DNA of 64,000 nt from Pseudomonas alcaligenes. GTDB taxonomy: Bacteria > Pseudomonadota > Gammaproteobacteria > Pseudomonadales > Pseudomonadaceae. A model generated the notes under the pieces. It searched no databases and was not told the DNA's origin. It saw nothing but the letters and a program-made list of their open reading frames with translations. A program made the position numbers and the translations under genes. The DNA is taken from positions 930,001-994,000 of the forward strand of contig NZ_LZEU01000001.1 of the NCBI RefSeq assembly GCF_014490745.1. Reading direction: 5' to 3'. Of the stretch, positions 10,431 to 19,785 are shown in pieces. Position 1 is the first letter of the stretch. The number at the start of each line of letters is the position of its first letter.

Positions 10431-10450
10431 CGGGGCGCCTTAGCGCCCCG
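10431..10450 (-). terminator. terminator between dksA and gluQ
   Basis: CGGGGCGC-CTTA-GCGCCCCG forms a strong 8-base stem, followed on the minus strand by TTTCATTT. It begins 7 bases after the dksA stop, so gluQ must depend partly on read-through or its own promoter. Confidence 0.85.
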
Positions 10451-10457
10451 TCCGGAA

Positions 10458-10901
10458 TCAGGAACCGATCTGCTTTTCCTTGATTTCCGCCAGCGTCTTG
10501 CAGTCGATGCACAGGGTCGCGGTCGGGCGGGCTTCGAGACGGCGGATGCCGATCTCCACGCCGCAGGAGTCACACCAGCCGTATTCGTTGTCTTCGATCA
10601 GCTGCAGGGTCTCGTCGATCTTCTTGATCAGCTTGCGCTCGCGATCGCGGGCACGCAGTTCCAGGCTGAATTCCTCTTCCTGGCTGGCGCGGTCGGCCGG
10701 ATCCGGGAAGTTGGCAGCTTCGTCCTGCATGTGGTGCACGGTGCGATCCACTTCCTGCATCAGCTCCAGCTTCCACTTGTTGAGGATGCTGGTGAAGTGA
10801 GCTCGCATCGGCTCGCCCATATACTCCTCACCCTTTTTTTCTTTGTAGGGTTCGAAACCACGGGCCAGCTGGCTACTGCTTGGTTTTGCTTTGGTGGGCA
10901 T
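10458..10901 (-). CDS. dksA: RNA polymerase-binding transcription factor DksA
   Basis: Works with ppGpp through the RNA polymerase secondary channel to adjust rRNA, tRNA and amino-acid gene transcription. The 147 residues contain the coiled coil with tip DPADRA (Asp67, Asp70, Ala72) and the four zinc cysteines at 110, 113, 131 and 134. The start at 10901 gives [11 protein letters not shown]; the frame is open 27 codons further upstream but that is not part of the family. It is transcribed divergently from the aminotransferase gene, with 196 bases between. Confidence 0.97.
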   Translation of the reverse strand: MPTKAKPSSSQLARGFEPYKEKKGEEYMGEPMRAHFTSILNKWKLELMQEVDRTVHHMQDEAANFPDPADRASQEEEFSLELRARDRERKLIKKIDETLQLIEDNEYGWCDSCGVEIGIRRLEARPTATLCIDCKTLAEIKEKQIGS

Positions 10902-11097
10902 GGATGGCCGCCTCTCACTCTCTCTGATCCACTGGCGCAGGATCTGTTCCTTATACCGGCTAGGCCGGGCCTGCGGCTGCAAGCGGGCGAACTTACCAGA
11001 TCAATTCCGGGCGCGCCACTCCCGGTTGTCGAAGCTGTAACAGGCTTGTCGGGCAGTTGGTTAGAATCCCCCCTTTGCCTCAATAAAGGAAGGCCAC

Positions 11098-12279
11098 ATG
11101 GCCCAGCCCTTCAGTGCGCGCAGCCGCGCCATCGAACCGTTCCACGTCATGGCCCTGCTGGCCCGCGCCAACGAGCTGCAGGCCGCCGGCCATGACGTGA
11201 TCCACCTGGAGATCGGCGAGCCGGACTTCACCACCGCCGAGCCGATCATCCGCGCCGGTCAGGCTGCCCTGGCCGCCGGGCATACTCGCTACACCGCCGC
11301 GCGCGGCATTCCGCAACTGCGCGAGGCGATCGCCGGCTTCTACGCCAGTCGTTACGGTTTGAATGTTGACCCCGCGCGCATCTTGATTACTCCCGGTGGC
11401 TCTGGCGCCCTGCTGCTGGCTGCCAGCCTGCTGGTCGATCCGGGCAAGCACTGGCTGCTGGCCGACCCCGGCTACCCGTGCAACCGTCACTTTCTGCGCC
11501 TGGTCGAAGGCGCCGCGCAGCTGGTGCCGGTGGGCCCGGACAGCCGTTACCAGCTCACCCCACAACTGGTCGAGCGGCACTGGGATCACGCCAGCGTCGG
11601 CGCCCTGGTCGCCTCGCCGGCCAACCCCACCGGCACCCTGCTGCACAAGGATGAGCTGGCGGCGCTGTCGACCGCGCTCAAGCAGCGTGGCGGTCATCTG
11701 GTGGTGGACGAGATCTACCACGGCCTGACCTACGGCTGCGACGCCGCCAGTGTGCTGGAGGTGGACGACGAAGCCTTCGTGCTCAACAGCTTCTCCAAGT
11801 ATTTCGGCATGACCGGCTGGCGCCTGGGCTGGCTGGTAGCGCCGGAGAATGCGGTGGGCGAGCTGGAGAAGCTGGCGCAGAACCTCTACATCAGTGCGCC
11901 TTCGATGGCCCAGCATGCCGCCCTGGCCTGCTTCGAGCCGGCCACCCTGGCACTGCTTGAGGAGCGCCGCCACGAGTTCCAGCGCCGTCGCGATTTCCTT
12001 CTGCCGGCCCTGCGCGAGCTGGGCTTCAGCATCGCCGTGGAGCCGGAAGGCGCCTTCTATCTATATGCCGACATCTCGGCCTTCGGTGGCGACGCCTATG
12101 CCTTCTGCCGGCACTTCATCGAGACCGAGCACGTGGCCTTTACCCCGGGCCTGGATTTCGGCCGCCACCAGGCCGGGCACCATGTGCGCTTCGCCTATAC
12201 GCAGAATATCGAGCGCCTGCAGCAGGCGGTCGAACGCATTGCCCGTGGCCTGAAGACCTGGAATCCCGATGCGCTTTGA
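11098..12279 (+). CDS. pyridoxal-phosphate aminotransferase, class I/II
   Basis: AspC-like fold type I aminotransferase of 393 residues. The Schiff-base lysine is Lys234 in [16 protein letters not shown], and the substrate-binding start [12 protein letters not shown] is at about residue 38. An AAGGAAG ribosome binding site lies 7 bases before the ATG. The next gene, sfsA, starts 11 bases before its stop, so the two are coupled. The exact amino-acid substrate cannot be read from the sequence; aspartate, alanine or aromatic specificity are all possible. Its PAO1 counterpart sits beside dksA as here. Confidence 0.9.
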   Translation: MAQPFSARSRAIEPFHVMALLARANELQAAGHDVIHLEIGEPDFTTAEPIIRAGQAALAAGHTRYTAARGIPQLREAIAGFYASRYGLNVDPARILITPGGSGALLLAASLLVDPGKHWLLADPGYPCNRHFLRLVEGAAQLVPVGPDSRYQLTPQLVERHWDHASVGALVASPANPTGTLLHKDELAALSTALKQRGGHLVVDEIYHGLTYGCDAASVLEVDDEAFVLNSFSKYFGMTGWRLGWLVAPENAVGELEKLAQNLYISAPSMAQHAALACFEPATLALLEERRHEFQRRRDFLLPALRELGFSIAVEPEGAFYLYADISAFGGDAYAFCRHFIETEHVAFTPGLDFGRHQAGHHVRFAYTQNIERLQQAVERIARGLKTWNPDAL

Positions 12280-12976
12280 GCCGGCCCTGGAGGAGGCGCG
12301 CCTGCTGCGCCGCTACAAGCGCTTCCTGGCCGATATCGAGACGGCCAGCGGCGAGCAGCTGACCATCCACTGCCCGAATACCGGCTCGATGCTCAACTGC
12401 ATGAGCGATGGCTGCAGGGTCTGGTTCAGTCGCTCCAACGACCCCAAGCGCAAGCTGCCGGGCACTTGGGAGCTGGGTGAGACGCCGCAGGGCCGGCTGG
12501 CCTGCATCAATACCGCACGGGCCAATGCCTTGGTCGAGGAGGCGCTGCGCGCTGGAGTGGTCGGCGAGCTGGCCGGTTTCCAGGCGCTGCGCCGTGAAGT
12601 GCGTTATGGCGAGGAGAACAGCCGGGCGGATTTCTGCCTCGACTTCGACTGCGGCCCGGCCTGGGTCGAAGTGAAGAGCGTGACCCTGGGTTTCCCGGAT
12701 AGCGCGGTGGCGGCCTTTCCCGATGCCGTTACCTCGCGCGGCGCCAAGCATCTGCGCGAGCTGGCCAGCCTGGCGCGCCAGGGCGTGCGGACGGTGCAGC
12801 TGTACTGCGTGAACCTCTCGGGCATCGAGGCGGTGCGCGCGGCGGCGGAGATCGACCCGGCCTATGCGGCGGGCCTGCGCGAGGCCCGGGCAGCGGGCGT
12901 CGAGGTGCTGGCCTATGGCGCCGAGATCACCCCTACGGAAATCCGCCTGGTGCGGCGACTCGAGGTGCTTGAGTAG
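12269..12976 (+). CDS. sfsA: SfsA family DNA/RNA nuclease-like protein
   Basis: 235 residues typical of SfsA, first named for stimulating maltose metabolism in E. coli; the fold resembles an OB domain plus a nuclease-like domain, and the true role is unclear. Conserved pieces visible: HCPNTGSM near residue 34, and the acidic/lysine nuclease-like segment DFCLDFD...WVEVKSVTL around 115-135. It overlaps the aminotransferase gene by 11 bases. Unusually, its stop codon (TAG at 12974-12976) lies inside an intergenic palindromic repeat, so the last few residues may vary between strains. Confidence 0.94.
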   Translation: MRFEPALEEARLLRRYKRFLADIETASGEQLTIHCPNTGSMLNCMSDGCRVWFSRSNDPKRKLPGTWELGETPQGRLACINTARANALVEEALRAGVVGELAGFQALRREVRYGEENSRADFCLDFDCGPAWVEVKSVTLGFPDSAVAAFPDAVTSRGAKHLRELASLARQGVRTVQLYCVNLSGIEAVRAAAEIDPAYAAGLREARAAGVEVLAYGAEITPTEIRLVRRLEVLE

Positions 12977-13024
12977 GGCGGGTGTAACCCGCGAAGCCGG
13001 CAACGCGGAGGGGCACCCGCCTTA
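12973..13024. repeat. GTAGGGCGGGTG palindromic repeat, copy 1
   Basis: GTAGGGCGGGTGTAACCCGC at the left and an imperfect inverted partner ending GGCACCCGCCTTAC at the right flank about 15 bases. It resembles the copy at 37718-37769. It lies between the convergent sfsA and Rieske genes and provides the sfsA stop codon; it may also end transcription from both sides. Confidence 0.7.
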
Positions 13025-13027
13025 CGG

Positions 13028-13345
13028 CTACGGCGCGATCCAGATGCCGGCGGCATCCTCGCGGCAGGCGATGGCCTGCAGCGATTCGCCGGCACAGGGC
13101 CCGGTCACGCATTCGCCACTTTCTATAAGGAACAGCGCACTGTGATGGGCGCACTGGATCAGGCTGCCGCTGGCGTCGAGGAAGTCGTCGGCGCGCCACT
13201 CCAGGTTCAGGCCGCGGTGCGGGCAGCGGTTGCGATAGGCGTAGACATGGCCATCGCGGCGCACCGCCAGCAGCTGCAGCCCGGCAACGGCAAAGCCCCG
13301 GCTCTGGCCTTCGGCCAGCGTCTCCGGGGCGCATAGAAGAATCAT
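13028..13345 (-). CDS. small Rieske [2Fe-2S] ferredoxin-like protein
   Basis: 105 residues forming a single Rieske domain with both cluster motifs: Cys41-Pro-His43 (CPHRG) and Cys65-Ala-His-His68 (CAHHSALF). There is no oxygenase domain, signal peptide or membrane anchor, so it is a cytoplasmic electron-transfer protein of unknown partner. The start at 13345 has GGAG about 8 bases upstream; a longer frame to 13420 is not supported. Transcribed convergently with sfsA and placed beyond the phuR 3' end. Its redox partner cannot be told from this window. Confidence 0.85.
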   Translation of the reverse strand: MILLCAPETLAEGQSRGFAVAGLQLLAVRRDGHVYAYRNRCPHRGLNLEWRADDFLDASGSLIQCAHHSALFLIESGECVTGPCAGESLQAIACREDAAGIWIAP

Positions 13346-13435
13346 CGTTATCTCCACGTAGGAGGCGGGATTATCCCGCACCGGCGTGGCGATGGAATAG
13401 GGTGCGCATCCCTGCGCCAATGCAACGGCTGGAAC

Positions 13436-15754
13436 TCAGTACTGCCAGGAGGCGGAGACGCGGAAGTTGCGCCCGACTTCGCTGTAGTAGTCGTCCGGCT
13501 GGGTCAGGCTGCCGGTGGGTACGTTCAGCGCATTCCAGTACTTCTTGTCTAGGGCGTTGAACAGGCCGGCCTGGAACTTCACGCCTTTCATCTCGGCCGG
13601 CTGCCAGTAGCCGGTGAGGTCGACCACGCCGTAGCCCGGCGCCTTGAAGTCGCCGTCGTCCTCGACCTTGTTGCGTGCCGCGGCGGCGCGCAGCATCAGG
13701 TCGGCACCGTACTGGTCGGCGGCGTAGCTGAGGCCGAGCAGGCTGGTGATTGGCGCCACCGAGCTGAGGCGCTGGTTGGTCTCGAGATCCTCACCGTTGG
13801 CCCAGGCCAGCGAGCCCCAGACTTTCCAGTGCGGCACGAATTCCCAGTGGGCGGTGGCCTCGGCACCGTAGATCTGCACGCGGGCACGGTTCTCGGTACG
13901 GGTCACGCCGTAGGGGTAGGTGCTCGGATCGAGGCCGAGGGCGGCGATTTCCGCGCTGCTCAGGGTCACGTCTTCGTCGATGAAGTTCTTGTAGTGGTTG
14001 TCGAACAGGCTGAGCGAGCCGCCCAGGCGCTCGTTGCCCAGCTGCGCGCCGATCTCGTAGCCGGTGCTTTCTTCCGGCTTGAGGTCGGCATTGCCCAGGC
14101 TCAGGTAGTTACCCTCGGAGCCGTAGTTCATGTACAGCTGGGTCGCGTCGGGGGCCTTGAAGCCCTGCGCCCACTGGGCGTACAGCAGCGCTTCCTCGGC
14201 CACCTGCCAGGTCGCCAGCAGGCTGCCGGACAGCTTGTGATCCTGGCTGCTGGCCAGGGTCTGGTTGTTGACCGGGTTGGTGTTGTTGTCGAAGTCGCTG
14301 GTGGCTCGCGGATCCTGCTTGTAGTGGTCGTAGCGCAGGCCCGGGGTCAGCTTGACGCGGCCGTCGGCGAAGCTGATCTCGTCGCTGGCGTACAGCGCCC
14401 ACTGGGTGCCTTCGGCCTTGGGCATGTCGGACTGGTTGGTATGCAGGAAGTCGCAGGCAGTCGGGCCCATGTACATCGGGCTGCTGGTGTCGACGGTGTA
14501 GCCCGGGCAGTTGTCGTAACCTTCGGAGAGCTGCTCGGTGTTGGTTTGGTAGAGCTCGCCGCCGAGGGTCAGCTTGTTCGGCAGGCCGGCGATTTCCAGG
14601 GTCTTGCCGACATCGCCGGACACGCCGTAGAGCTCTTTCTCGATCTGGTTGTCACGACCGAAGGCGCCGCTCGGGTATTTGTACGGGTTGCCCGGCAGGC
14701 CGAACATCTGGAACACGAAGTCTGGCACGCTGGCGCGCGAATCGGTGACCACGCGGGTGCCGCTCTGGTCGTCGTGGCGGCGCAGCTTCTGCCAGTAGGC
14801 GATGGCGTGGGCGCTGTCGATCAGGCTGTTGCTGTCTTCGGCCTGGAAGTCGTAGTCGACCGACAGGCGCTGGCGTTTGACGTGTTCTTCGGTGCTGTTG
14901 TCGCCGATCAGGTAGCTGGTGCCCTGGTTGCTGCGGCTGTCGATGTCGTTGTCGCGCTGGAACAGCTCGCCGGTGAAGCCGACCTTGTGGCCGCCGTCGA
15001 AGCGCTGCTGCAGCTTGACCAGCAGGCTCTGCTGCTCGGTGTCGGCCGGGTTGGCCTCGGTGCGCGAGGTGCCGTAGGTGTTGTCGCTGCCGCCGCTTTC
15101 CAGCTCGTGGCCCTGACGCTGGCCGGCCTGCAGCAGCCAGGAGGTGTCCTGGTAGCGACCGGCCAGGGCGGCGTTCAGGCCCCAGCTGTTGTCGGCGCTG
15201 TCGTAGTCGCTCTTGACCAGGCTGCCGAAGTCCTTGCCTTCGCCGAGCAGGTCGTCGGGGTTGAGGGTGAACAGCTGCACCGCGCCGCCCAGGGCGCCGG
15301 AGCCGGCCTGGCTGGAGTTGGCGCCGCGCACGATGTCCACCGAGGACAGGTCGTTGAAGTCGACCGAGTCGAGGCCGCCCTGGGCGCCGCCGGTCGGGCC
15401 CTGGCTGCGCGCACCGTCGGTCAGCCACGGAATGCGGATGCCGTCGATGGTGGTCAGCACGCGATCACGGTCGAGGCCGCGGATGTTGATGCTCTCGTTG
15501 CTGCGGCTGTAGTTCACCCCCGGTTCGGCACGCCGACCGAGATCATCGAAGCTGCGGATCTGGCGCTGTTCGAGGGTCTTGGCATCGGTCTCGCTGGTGG
15601 TCGGCAGGCTTTCCTGCACGGCGCTGCCGACTACCTGGGTCGGGGCGAGTTCGGTGGTACCGTCCTGGATACCGATGGTCTGCGCGAAAGCCAGCGAAGG
15701 GCTGAGCAACAGCAGCGCCATCCATGGGCGCAGGGCGAAGGGTGGGGTGGACAT
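13436..15754 (-). CDS. phuR: TonB-dependent outer-membrane haem receptor PhuR
   Basis: Imports haem or haemoglobin-derived haem across the outer membrane using TonB energy. 772 residues: signal peptide (about 1-24, cleavage after AFA), a plug domain (about 50-165) with IRGLDRDRVL and a GSGALGG segment, and a 22-strand barrel ending in the C-terminal phenylalanine-type sequence RVSASWQY. The receptor motif FRAP appears as FKAP, and the NPNL region as LGNADLKPE. No histidine occurs in residues 1-215. It is divergent from phuSTUV across a 203-base region with Fur-like sites. The assignment as PhuR comes from the linked operon. Confidence 0.93.
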   Translation of the reverse strand: MSTPPFALRPWMALLLLSPSLAFAQTIGIQDGTTELAPTQVVGSAVQESLPTTSETDAKTLEQRQIRSFDDLGRRAEPGVNYSRSNESINIRGLDRDRVLTTIDGIRIPWLTDGARSQGPTGGAQGGLDSVDFNDLSSVDIVRGANSSQAGSGALGGAVQLFTLNPDDLLGEGKDFGSLVKSDYDSADNSWGLNAALAGRYQDTSWLLQAGQRQGHELESGGSDNTYGTSRTEANPADTEQQSLLVKLQQRFDGGHKVGFTGELFQRDNDIDSRSNQGTSYLIGDNSTEEHVKRQRLSVDYDFQAEDSNSLIDSAHAIAYWQKLRRHDDQSGTRVVTDSRASVPDFVFQMFGLPGNPYKYPSGAFGRDNQIEKELYGVSGDVGKTLEIAGLPNKLTLGGELYQTNTEQLSEGYDNCPGYTVDTSSPMYMGPTACDFLHTNQSDMPKAEGTQWALYASDEISFADGRVKLTPGLRYDHYKQDPRATSDFDNNTNPVNNQTLASSQDHKLSGSLLATWQVAEEALLYAQWAQGFKAPDATQLYMNYGSEGNYLSLGNADLKPEESTGYEIGAQLGNERLGGSLSLFDNHYKNFIDEDVTLSSAEIAALGLDPSTYPYGVTRTENRARVQIYGAEATAHWEFVPHWKVWGSLAWANGEDLETNQRLSSVAPITSLLGLSYAADQYGADLMLRAAAARNKVEDDGDFKAPGYGVVDLTGYWQPAEMKGVKFQAGLFNALDKKYWNALNVPTGSLTQPDDYYSEVGRNFRVSASWQY

Positions 15755-15828
15755 GGCTTTAACTCCCGCGGTACGGCTCTTGATGGCCGGGGTGATTTGG
15801 CGGGCAGCAAACTAATCGAAAGACTTTA

Positions 15829-15853
15829 TCAAATGCAAACAATTATCGATAAC
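15829..15853. promoter_or_regulatory. overlapping Fur-box-like sites in the phuR-phuS intergenic region
   Basis: Compared with the 19-base consensus GATAATGATAATCATTATC, the windows 15829-15847 and 15835-15853 each match at 12 of 19 positions by eye, offset by six bases as in many Fur operators. They lie between divergent haem genes that are Fur-repressed in other pseudomonads. This is a consensus comparison only. Confidence 0.6.
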
Positions 15854-15957
15854 ATTGGTGTTCGATTCTTGTTCTGGTAGGATTTTGCCTCGAAAAGACG
15901 CGGGCTCCAGCCGCAGGGCTGCGAGTCGTCATCGCTCTGCAATCGGAAGGAAAATCC

Positions 15958-17031
15958 ATGACCAGCCTTACCCAGAACACCGTCCAGCCAGCCATCGCCC
16001 TGTACCAGGCCTGGCAAAACCTGCGCGGCGAACAGCCCTCCCTGCGTGCCCGCGATGCCGCCGCCAAGCTCGGCGTCAGCGAAGGCGAACTGACCGCCAG
16101 CCGTCTGGGCGTCGATGCCGTGCGCCTGCGCTGCGACTGGGCCGAGCTGCTGCCGGCCCTCGGCGAGCTGGGCTACATCATGGCGCTGACCCGCAACGAG
16201 CACTGCGTGCATGAGCGCAAGGGCTACTACCGCGACGTCTCGGTGATGGGGAACGGGCAGATGGGCCTGGTGGTATCCGCCGATATCGACCTGCGCCTGT
16301 TCCTCTCCGGCTGGGCCAGCGTGTTCGCCGTCGCCGAAGACACTGCGCGCGGCCTGCAGCGCAGTATCCAGGTATTCGACCGGCAGGGCGTGGCGGTGCA
16401 CAAGGTGTACCTGACCGCGCAGAGCGAGGAGGCCGCCTGGGTGCCGCTGGTCGAGCGCTTCCGCGCTGAACAGCAGAGTGCCGAGCTGGAGCTGCAGGCG
16501 CTGCCGGCTCGCCAGGCGCCGCGTGCCGATGCCGAGGTGGACGCCGCCGCCCTGCGTGCCGACTGGGCCGAGCTGAAGGACACCCACCACTTCTTCGCCA
16601 TGCTCAAGCGCCATAACCTGGCCCGCACCCAGGCCCTGCGTCTGGCCGGCCGCGAGTGGGCCGAGCCGCTGGCCTGCGCCGAGCTGCCCAAGTTGCTGGA
16701 AGACGCCGCCGCCGGTGAAGTGCCGATCATGGTGTTCGTCGGTAACCAGCACTGCATCCAGATCCACTCCGGCCCGGTCAACAATCTGCGCTGGATGGAC
16801 AGCTGGTTCAACGTGCTCGACCCCGAGTTCAACCTGCACCTGCAGACCCGCGGCGTGACCGAGCTGTGGCGCGTGCGCAAGCCCAGCAGCGACGGGGTGA
16901 TCACCAGCTGGGAAGCCTTCGATGCCGACGGCGAGCTGGTCGTCCAGCTATTCGGTGCGCGCAAGCCGGGCATCCCGGAGCGTGAGGACTGGCGTGCCCT
17001 GGCGGAAAGCGCCGCGGCCCTGGCCGAGTGA
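15958..17031 (+). CDS. phuS: cytoplasmic haem carrier PhuS (HemS/HmuS family)
   Basis: Soluble haem-trafficking protein that hands imported haem to haem oxygenase. The 357 residues form the typical duplicated HemS fold. The haem-ligand region reads DTHHFFAML with His210 and His211, matching the histidine cluster near residues 209-212 in P. aeruginosa PhuS. AGGAAAATCC before the ATG supplies the ribosome binding site. It opens the phuSTUV operon, divergent from phuR, and ends just before phuT; its 3' end carries the phuT Shine-Dalgarno sequence. No haem oxygenase gene is in the window. Confidence 0.95.
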   Translation: MTSLTQNTVQPAIALYQAWQNLRGEQPSLRARDAAAKLGVSEGELTASRLGVDAVRLRCDWAELLPALGELGYIMALTRNEHCVHERKGYYRDVSVMGNGQMGLVVSADIDLRLFLSGWASVFAVAEDTARGLQRSIQVFDRQGVAVHKVYLTAQSEEAAWVPLVERFRAEQQSAELELQALPARQAPRADAEVDAAALRADWAELKDTHHFFAMLKRHNLARTQALRLAGREWAEPLACAELPKLLEDAAAGEVPIMVFVGNQHCIQIHSGPVNNLRWMDSWFNVLDPEFNLHLQTRGVTELWRVRKPSSDGVITSWEAFDADGELVVQLFGARKPGIPEREDWRALAESAAALAE

Positions 17032-17042
17032 GGAGCGTAGCC

Positions 17043-17933
17043 ATGCGTCTGACAACCCTGCTGGCCCTGGGCACGGGCCTGTTGTTCAGTCATGCCGCCG
17101 GCGCCGCCGAGCCACTGCCGCAGCGCTGGGTCAGCGCCGGCGGCTCGCTCAGCGAATGGGTGGTGGTTCTGGGCGGCGAAAGCCGCCTGGTCGGGGTCGA
17201 CAGCACCAGCCAGCATCCGCAGTCGCTGCAGACGTTACCGGGCATCGGCTACCAGCGGGCGCTGGCGGCCGAGGGCATTCTCGCCCTGCATCCGGATATC
17301 CTGATCGGCAGCGAGGAGATGGGCCCACCGCCGGTGCTGGAGCAGATCAAGGCCGGCGGCGTGCGGGTCGAACTGCTGTCGGCCAAGGCCAGCCTGGCCA
17401 CCCTGGAGGACAACCTGAACCGCCTCGGTGCGCTGCTCGGCGTGCCGCAGCAGGCCAGCCAGCAGCTCGATGCCTACCGCAAGCGTCTGCAGCGCCAGGC
17501 TGCCTGGGTCAACCAGGCACAGCGCCAGCAGGTCGCACCACAGGTGCTGATGCTGCTCGGGCATGCCGGCAGCAGCCCGATGGCAGCCGGCAAGGACACC
17601 CTGGCGGCGTGGATGATCGAGCAGGCCGGCGGGCGCAACCTGACCAGCCACCTGGGCTACAAGGCGCTCTCCAGCGAGGCGCTGCTGGCCCTCGATCCGC
17701 AGGTGCTGATCATTGCCGACCGCCGCCTGCAGGGCGACGCCGCGCGCGCCGCGCTGCTCGAACAGAACCCGGCGCTGGCGCAGACCGCGGCGGTGCGCGA
17801 CGGGCGTCTGCTGCTGCTTGATCCGACCCTGCTGGTGGGCGGCCTCGGCCCGCGTCTGCCGGATGGGCTGGCCGTGCTCTCCGCAGCCTTTTATCCTGCT
17901 GCGCAAGCCCTGACTGCCGAAGCCCATCGATGA
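17043..17933 (+). CDS. phuT: periplasmic haem-binding protein PhuT
   Basis: Class III periplasmic binding protein that carries haem from the receptor to the PhuUV ABC transporter. 296 residues with a signal peptide (about 1-22, ending HAAGA) and the two-lobe fold joined by a long helix. The conserved VGVDSTSQHPQ and GYQRALAAEGILAL segments are near the N-terminus. I chose the ATG at 17043, which has GAGGAG upstream, over a GTG at 17028. Its TGA overlaps the phuU ATG. Confidence 0.94.
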   Translation: MRLTTLLALGTGLLFSHAAGAAEPLPQRWVSAGGSLSEWVVVLGGESRLVGVDSTSQHPQSLQTLPGIGYQRALAAEGILALHPDILIGSEEMGPPPVLEQIKAGGVRVELLSAKASLATLEDNLNRLGALLGVPQQASQQLDAYRKRLQRQAAWVNQAQRQQVAPQVLMLLGHAGSSPMAAGKDTLAAWMIEQAGGRNLTSHLGYKALSSEALLALDPQVLIIADRRLQGDAARAALLEQNPALAQTAAVRDGRLLLLDPTLLVGGLGPRLPDGLAVLSAAFYPAAQALTAEAHR

Positions 17934-18967
17934 CTCCTGTGATTCGCCCGCGCCCATTGCTGATCGCACTGGGCCTGTTGCTCCTGCTCGCCCTCTGGCT
18001 GTCCCTGGCCCTGGGCCCGATCAGCCTGCCGCTGGGCGATACCCTGCGCGCCGGGCTGCGCCTGGCCGGGCTGCCGCTGGACGGCGAAGGCCTGCAGCAG
18101 GCCGAGCTGATCCTCGGCCAGATCCGCCTGCCGCGTAGCCTGCTGGGGATCGCCGTGGGCGCCGTGCTGGCGCTGTCCGGGGTGGCCATGCAGGGCCTGT
18201 TCCGCAACCCGCTGGCCGATCCCGGCCTGGTCGGGGTGGCGGCCGGTGCCGCGCTGGGGGCGGCCATCGCCATCGTCGGCGGCAACTATCTGGGCGGCCT
18301 GTCGCCGCGCCTGGCGCCCTACCTGTTGTCGCTGTGCGCCTTTGCCGGTGGCCTGCTGGTGACCGCGGTGGTCTACCGCTTCGGTCGCCGCGACGGCCAG
18401 ACCGACGTGGCCACCATGCTCCTGGCCGGGGTGGCGATGACCGCCATGGCTGGTGCCGGGGTCGGCCTGTTCACCTACCTGGCGGACGACTCGACCCTGC
18501 GCAGCCTGACCTTCTGGAACCTCGGCAGCCTCAATGGCGCCAGCTACCAGCGCCTGTGGCCGCTGCTGCTGGTCACCGTCGGCGTGGCGCTGTGGTTGCC
18601 GCGCCGGGCGGCGGCGCTGAATGCCCTGCTGCTGGGCGAGTCGGAGGCGCGCCACCTGGGCTTCGATGTCGAACGGCTGAAGCGCGAGCTGGTGCTGTGC
18701 ACGGCCCTCGGCGTGGGCGCGGCGGTGGCGGCGGCGGGGCTGATCGGCTTCGTCGGCCTGGTGGTGCCGCACCTGGTGCGCCTGCTGGTCGGGCCCGATC
18801 ACCGCGTGCTGCTGCCGGCCTCGCTGCTGGCCGGCGCCAGCCTGCTGTTGCTGGCCGACCTGGCGGCGCGGCTGGTGCTGGCGCCGGCCGAGCTGCCGAT
18901 CGGCATCGTCACTGCGCTGATCGGCGCGCCGTTCTTTCTTTATCTGCTGGTACGGGGGCGTGCCTGA
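17930..18967 (+). CDS. phuU: haem ABC transporter permease PhuU
   Basis: FecCD-family inner-membrane permease of 345 residues, with about nine to ten hydrophobic segments. The family signature [20 protein letters not shown] is near residue 84, and the ATPase-coupling region follows [14 protein letters not shown] near 268. It overlaps phuT (ATGA) and phuV (TGATG), a tightly coupled operon. It forms the transmembrane channel for haem supplied by PhuT, driven by PhuV. Confidence 0.95.
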   Translation: MTPVIRPRPLLIALGLLLLLALWLSLALGPISLPLGDTLRAGLRLAGLPLDGEGLQQAELILGQIRLPRSLLGIAVGAVLALSGVAMQGLFRNPLADPGLVGVAAGAALGAAIAIVGGNYLGGLSPRLAPYLLSLCAFAGGLLVTAVVYRFGRRDGQTDVATMLLAGVAMTAMAGAGVGLFTYLADDSTLRSLTFWNLGSLNGASYQRLWPLLLVTVGVALWLPRRAAALNALLLGESEARHLGFDVERLKRELVLCTALGVGAAVAAAGLIGFVGLVVPHLVRLLVGPDHRVLLPASLLAGASLLLLADLAARLVLAPAELPIGIVTALIGAPFFLYLLVRGRA

Positions 18968-19734
18968 TGCTGCGCGCAGACAATCTGCTGGTGAAGCGCG
19001 GGCAGACGACCGTGCTCGCCGATATCGACCTCGAGGTATTGCCTGGCCAGGTGCTGGGCGTGCTCGGCCCCAATGGCGCGGGCAAGAGCAGTCTGGCCGG
19101 CGCGCTCTGCGGCGAGCTGAGCGTGGCGCGCGGCAGCGTCAGCCTGGATGGCCGGCCGCTGGCCGACTGGGCCGGGCCGCAGCGGGCGCGGCGCCTGGCG
19201 GTGCTGCCGCAGCATTCGAGCCTGAGTTTCGCCTTCAGCGTCGAGCAGGTGGTCGGCATGGGCCGCCTGCCCCACGACAGCGGGCGGGCGCGCGACGCCG
19301 AGATCATCGCGGCGGCGCTGCAGGCGGCGGATGCCGAGCACCTGCGCGGGCGCAGCTACCTGGCGCTGTCCGGCGGCGAGCGCCAGCGCGTGCACCTGGC
19401 GCGGGTACTGGCGCAGCTGTGGCCGGGCGGCGAGGGGCAGACCCTGCTGCTCGACGAGCCGACCTCGGCCCTCGACCCGCTGCACCAGCACACCACCCTG
19501 CAGGCGGTGCGCGAGTTCGCCGGGCGCGGCGCGGCGGTGCTGGTGATCCTGCATGACCTCAACCTGGCGGCGCGCTACTGCGACCGCCTGCTCCTGCTCC
19601 AGGGCGGCCTGCCGCACAGCCTGGGCACGCCGGCCGAGGTGCTCGAAGCGGCCGCACTGGAGCAGGTGTTCGGCCTGCAGGTGCTGATCCAGGCGCACCC
19701 CGAGCGCGGTCATCCGCTGATCGTGGCGCGCTGA
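18967..19734 (+). CDS. phuV: haem ABC transporter ATPase PhuV
   Basis: 255-residue ATPase: Walker [10 protein letters not shown] (34-42), signature [13 protein letters not shown] near residue 136, Walker [13 protein letters not shown] near 160, and the switch histidine in [12 protein letters not shown]. The protein starts at the ATG at 18967 (MLRADNLL), overlapping the phuU stop by one base; the open frame upstream of this is only overlap with phuU. With PhuU it powers haem import. Confidence 0.95.
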   Translation: MLRADNLLVKRGQTTVLADIDLEVLPGQVLGVLGPNGAGKSSLAGALCGELSVARGSVSLDGRPLADWAGPQRARRLAVLPQHSSLSFAFSVEQVVGMGRLPHDSGRARDAEIIAAALQAADAEHLRGRSYLALSGGERQRVHLARVLAQLWPGGEGQTLLLDEPTSALDPLHQHTTLQAVREFAGRGAAVLVILHDLNLAARYCDRLLLLQGGLPHSLGTPAEVLEAAALEQVFGLQVLIQAHPERGHPLIVAR

Positions 19735-19785
19735 ACCTATTGGGCGGGGCTGCTTAGCCCTGCCAGCGACTTTCCTGAAGGACAA

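Noticed and set aside
13365..13379. GCGGGATTATCCCGC hairpin between phuR and the Rieske gene
   Set aside because: Stem of six with no T run on either strand; too weak to call a terminator.
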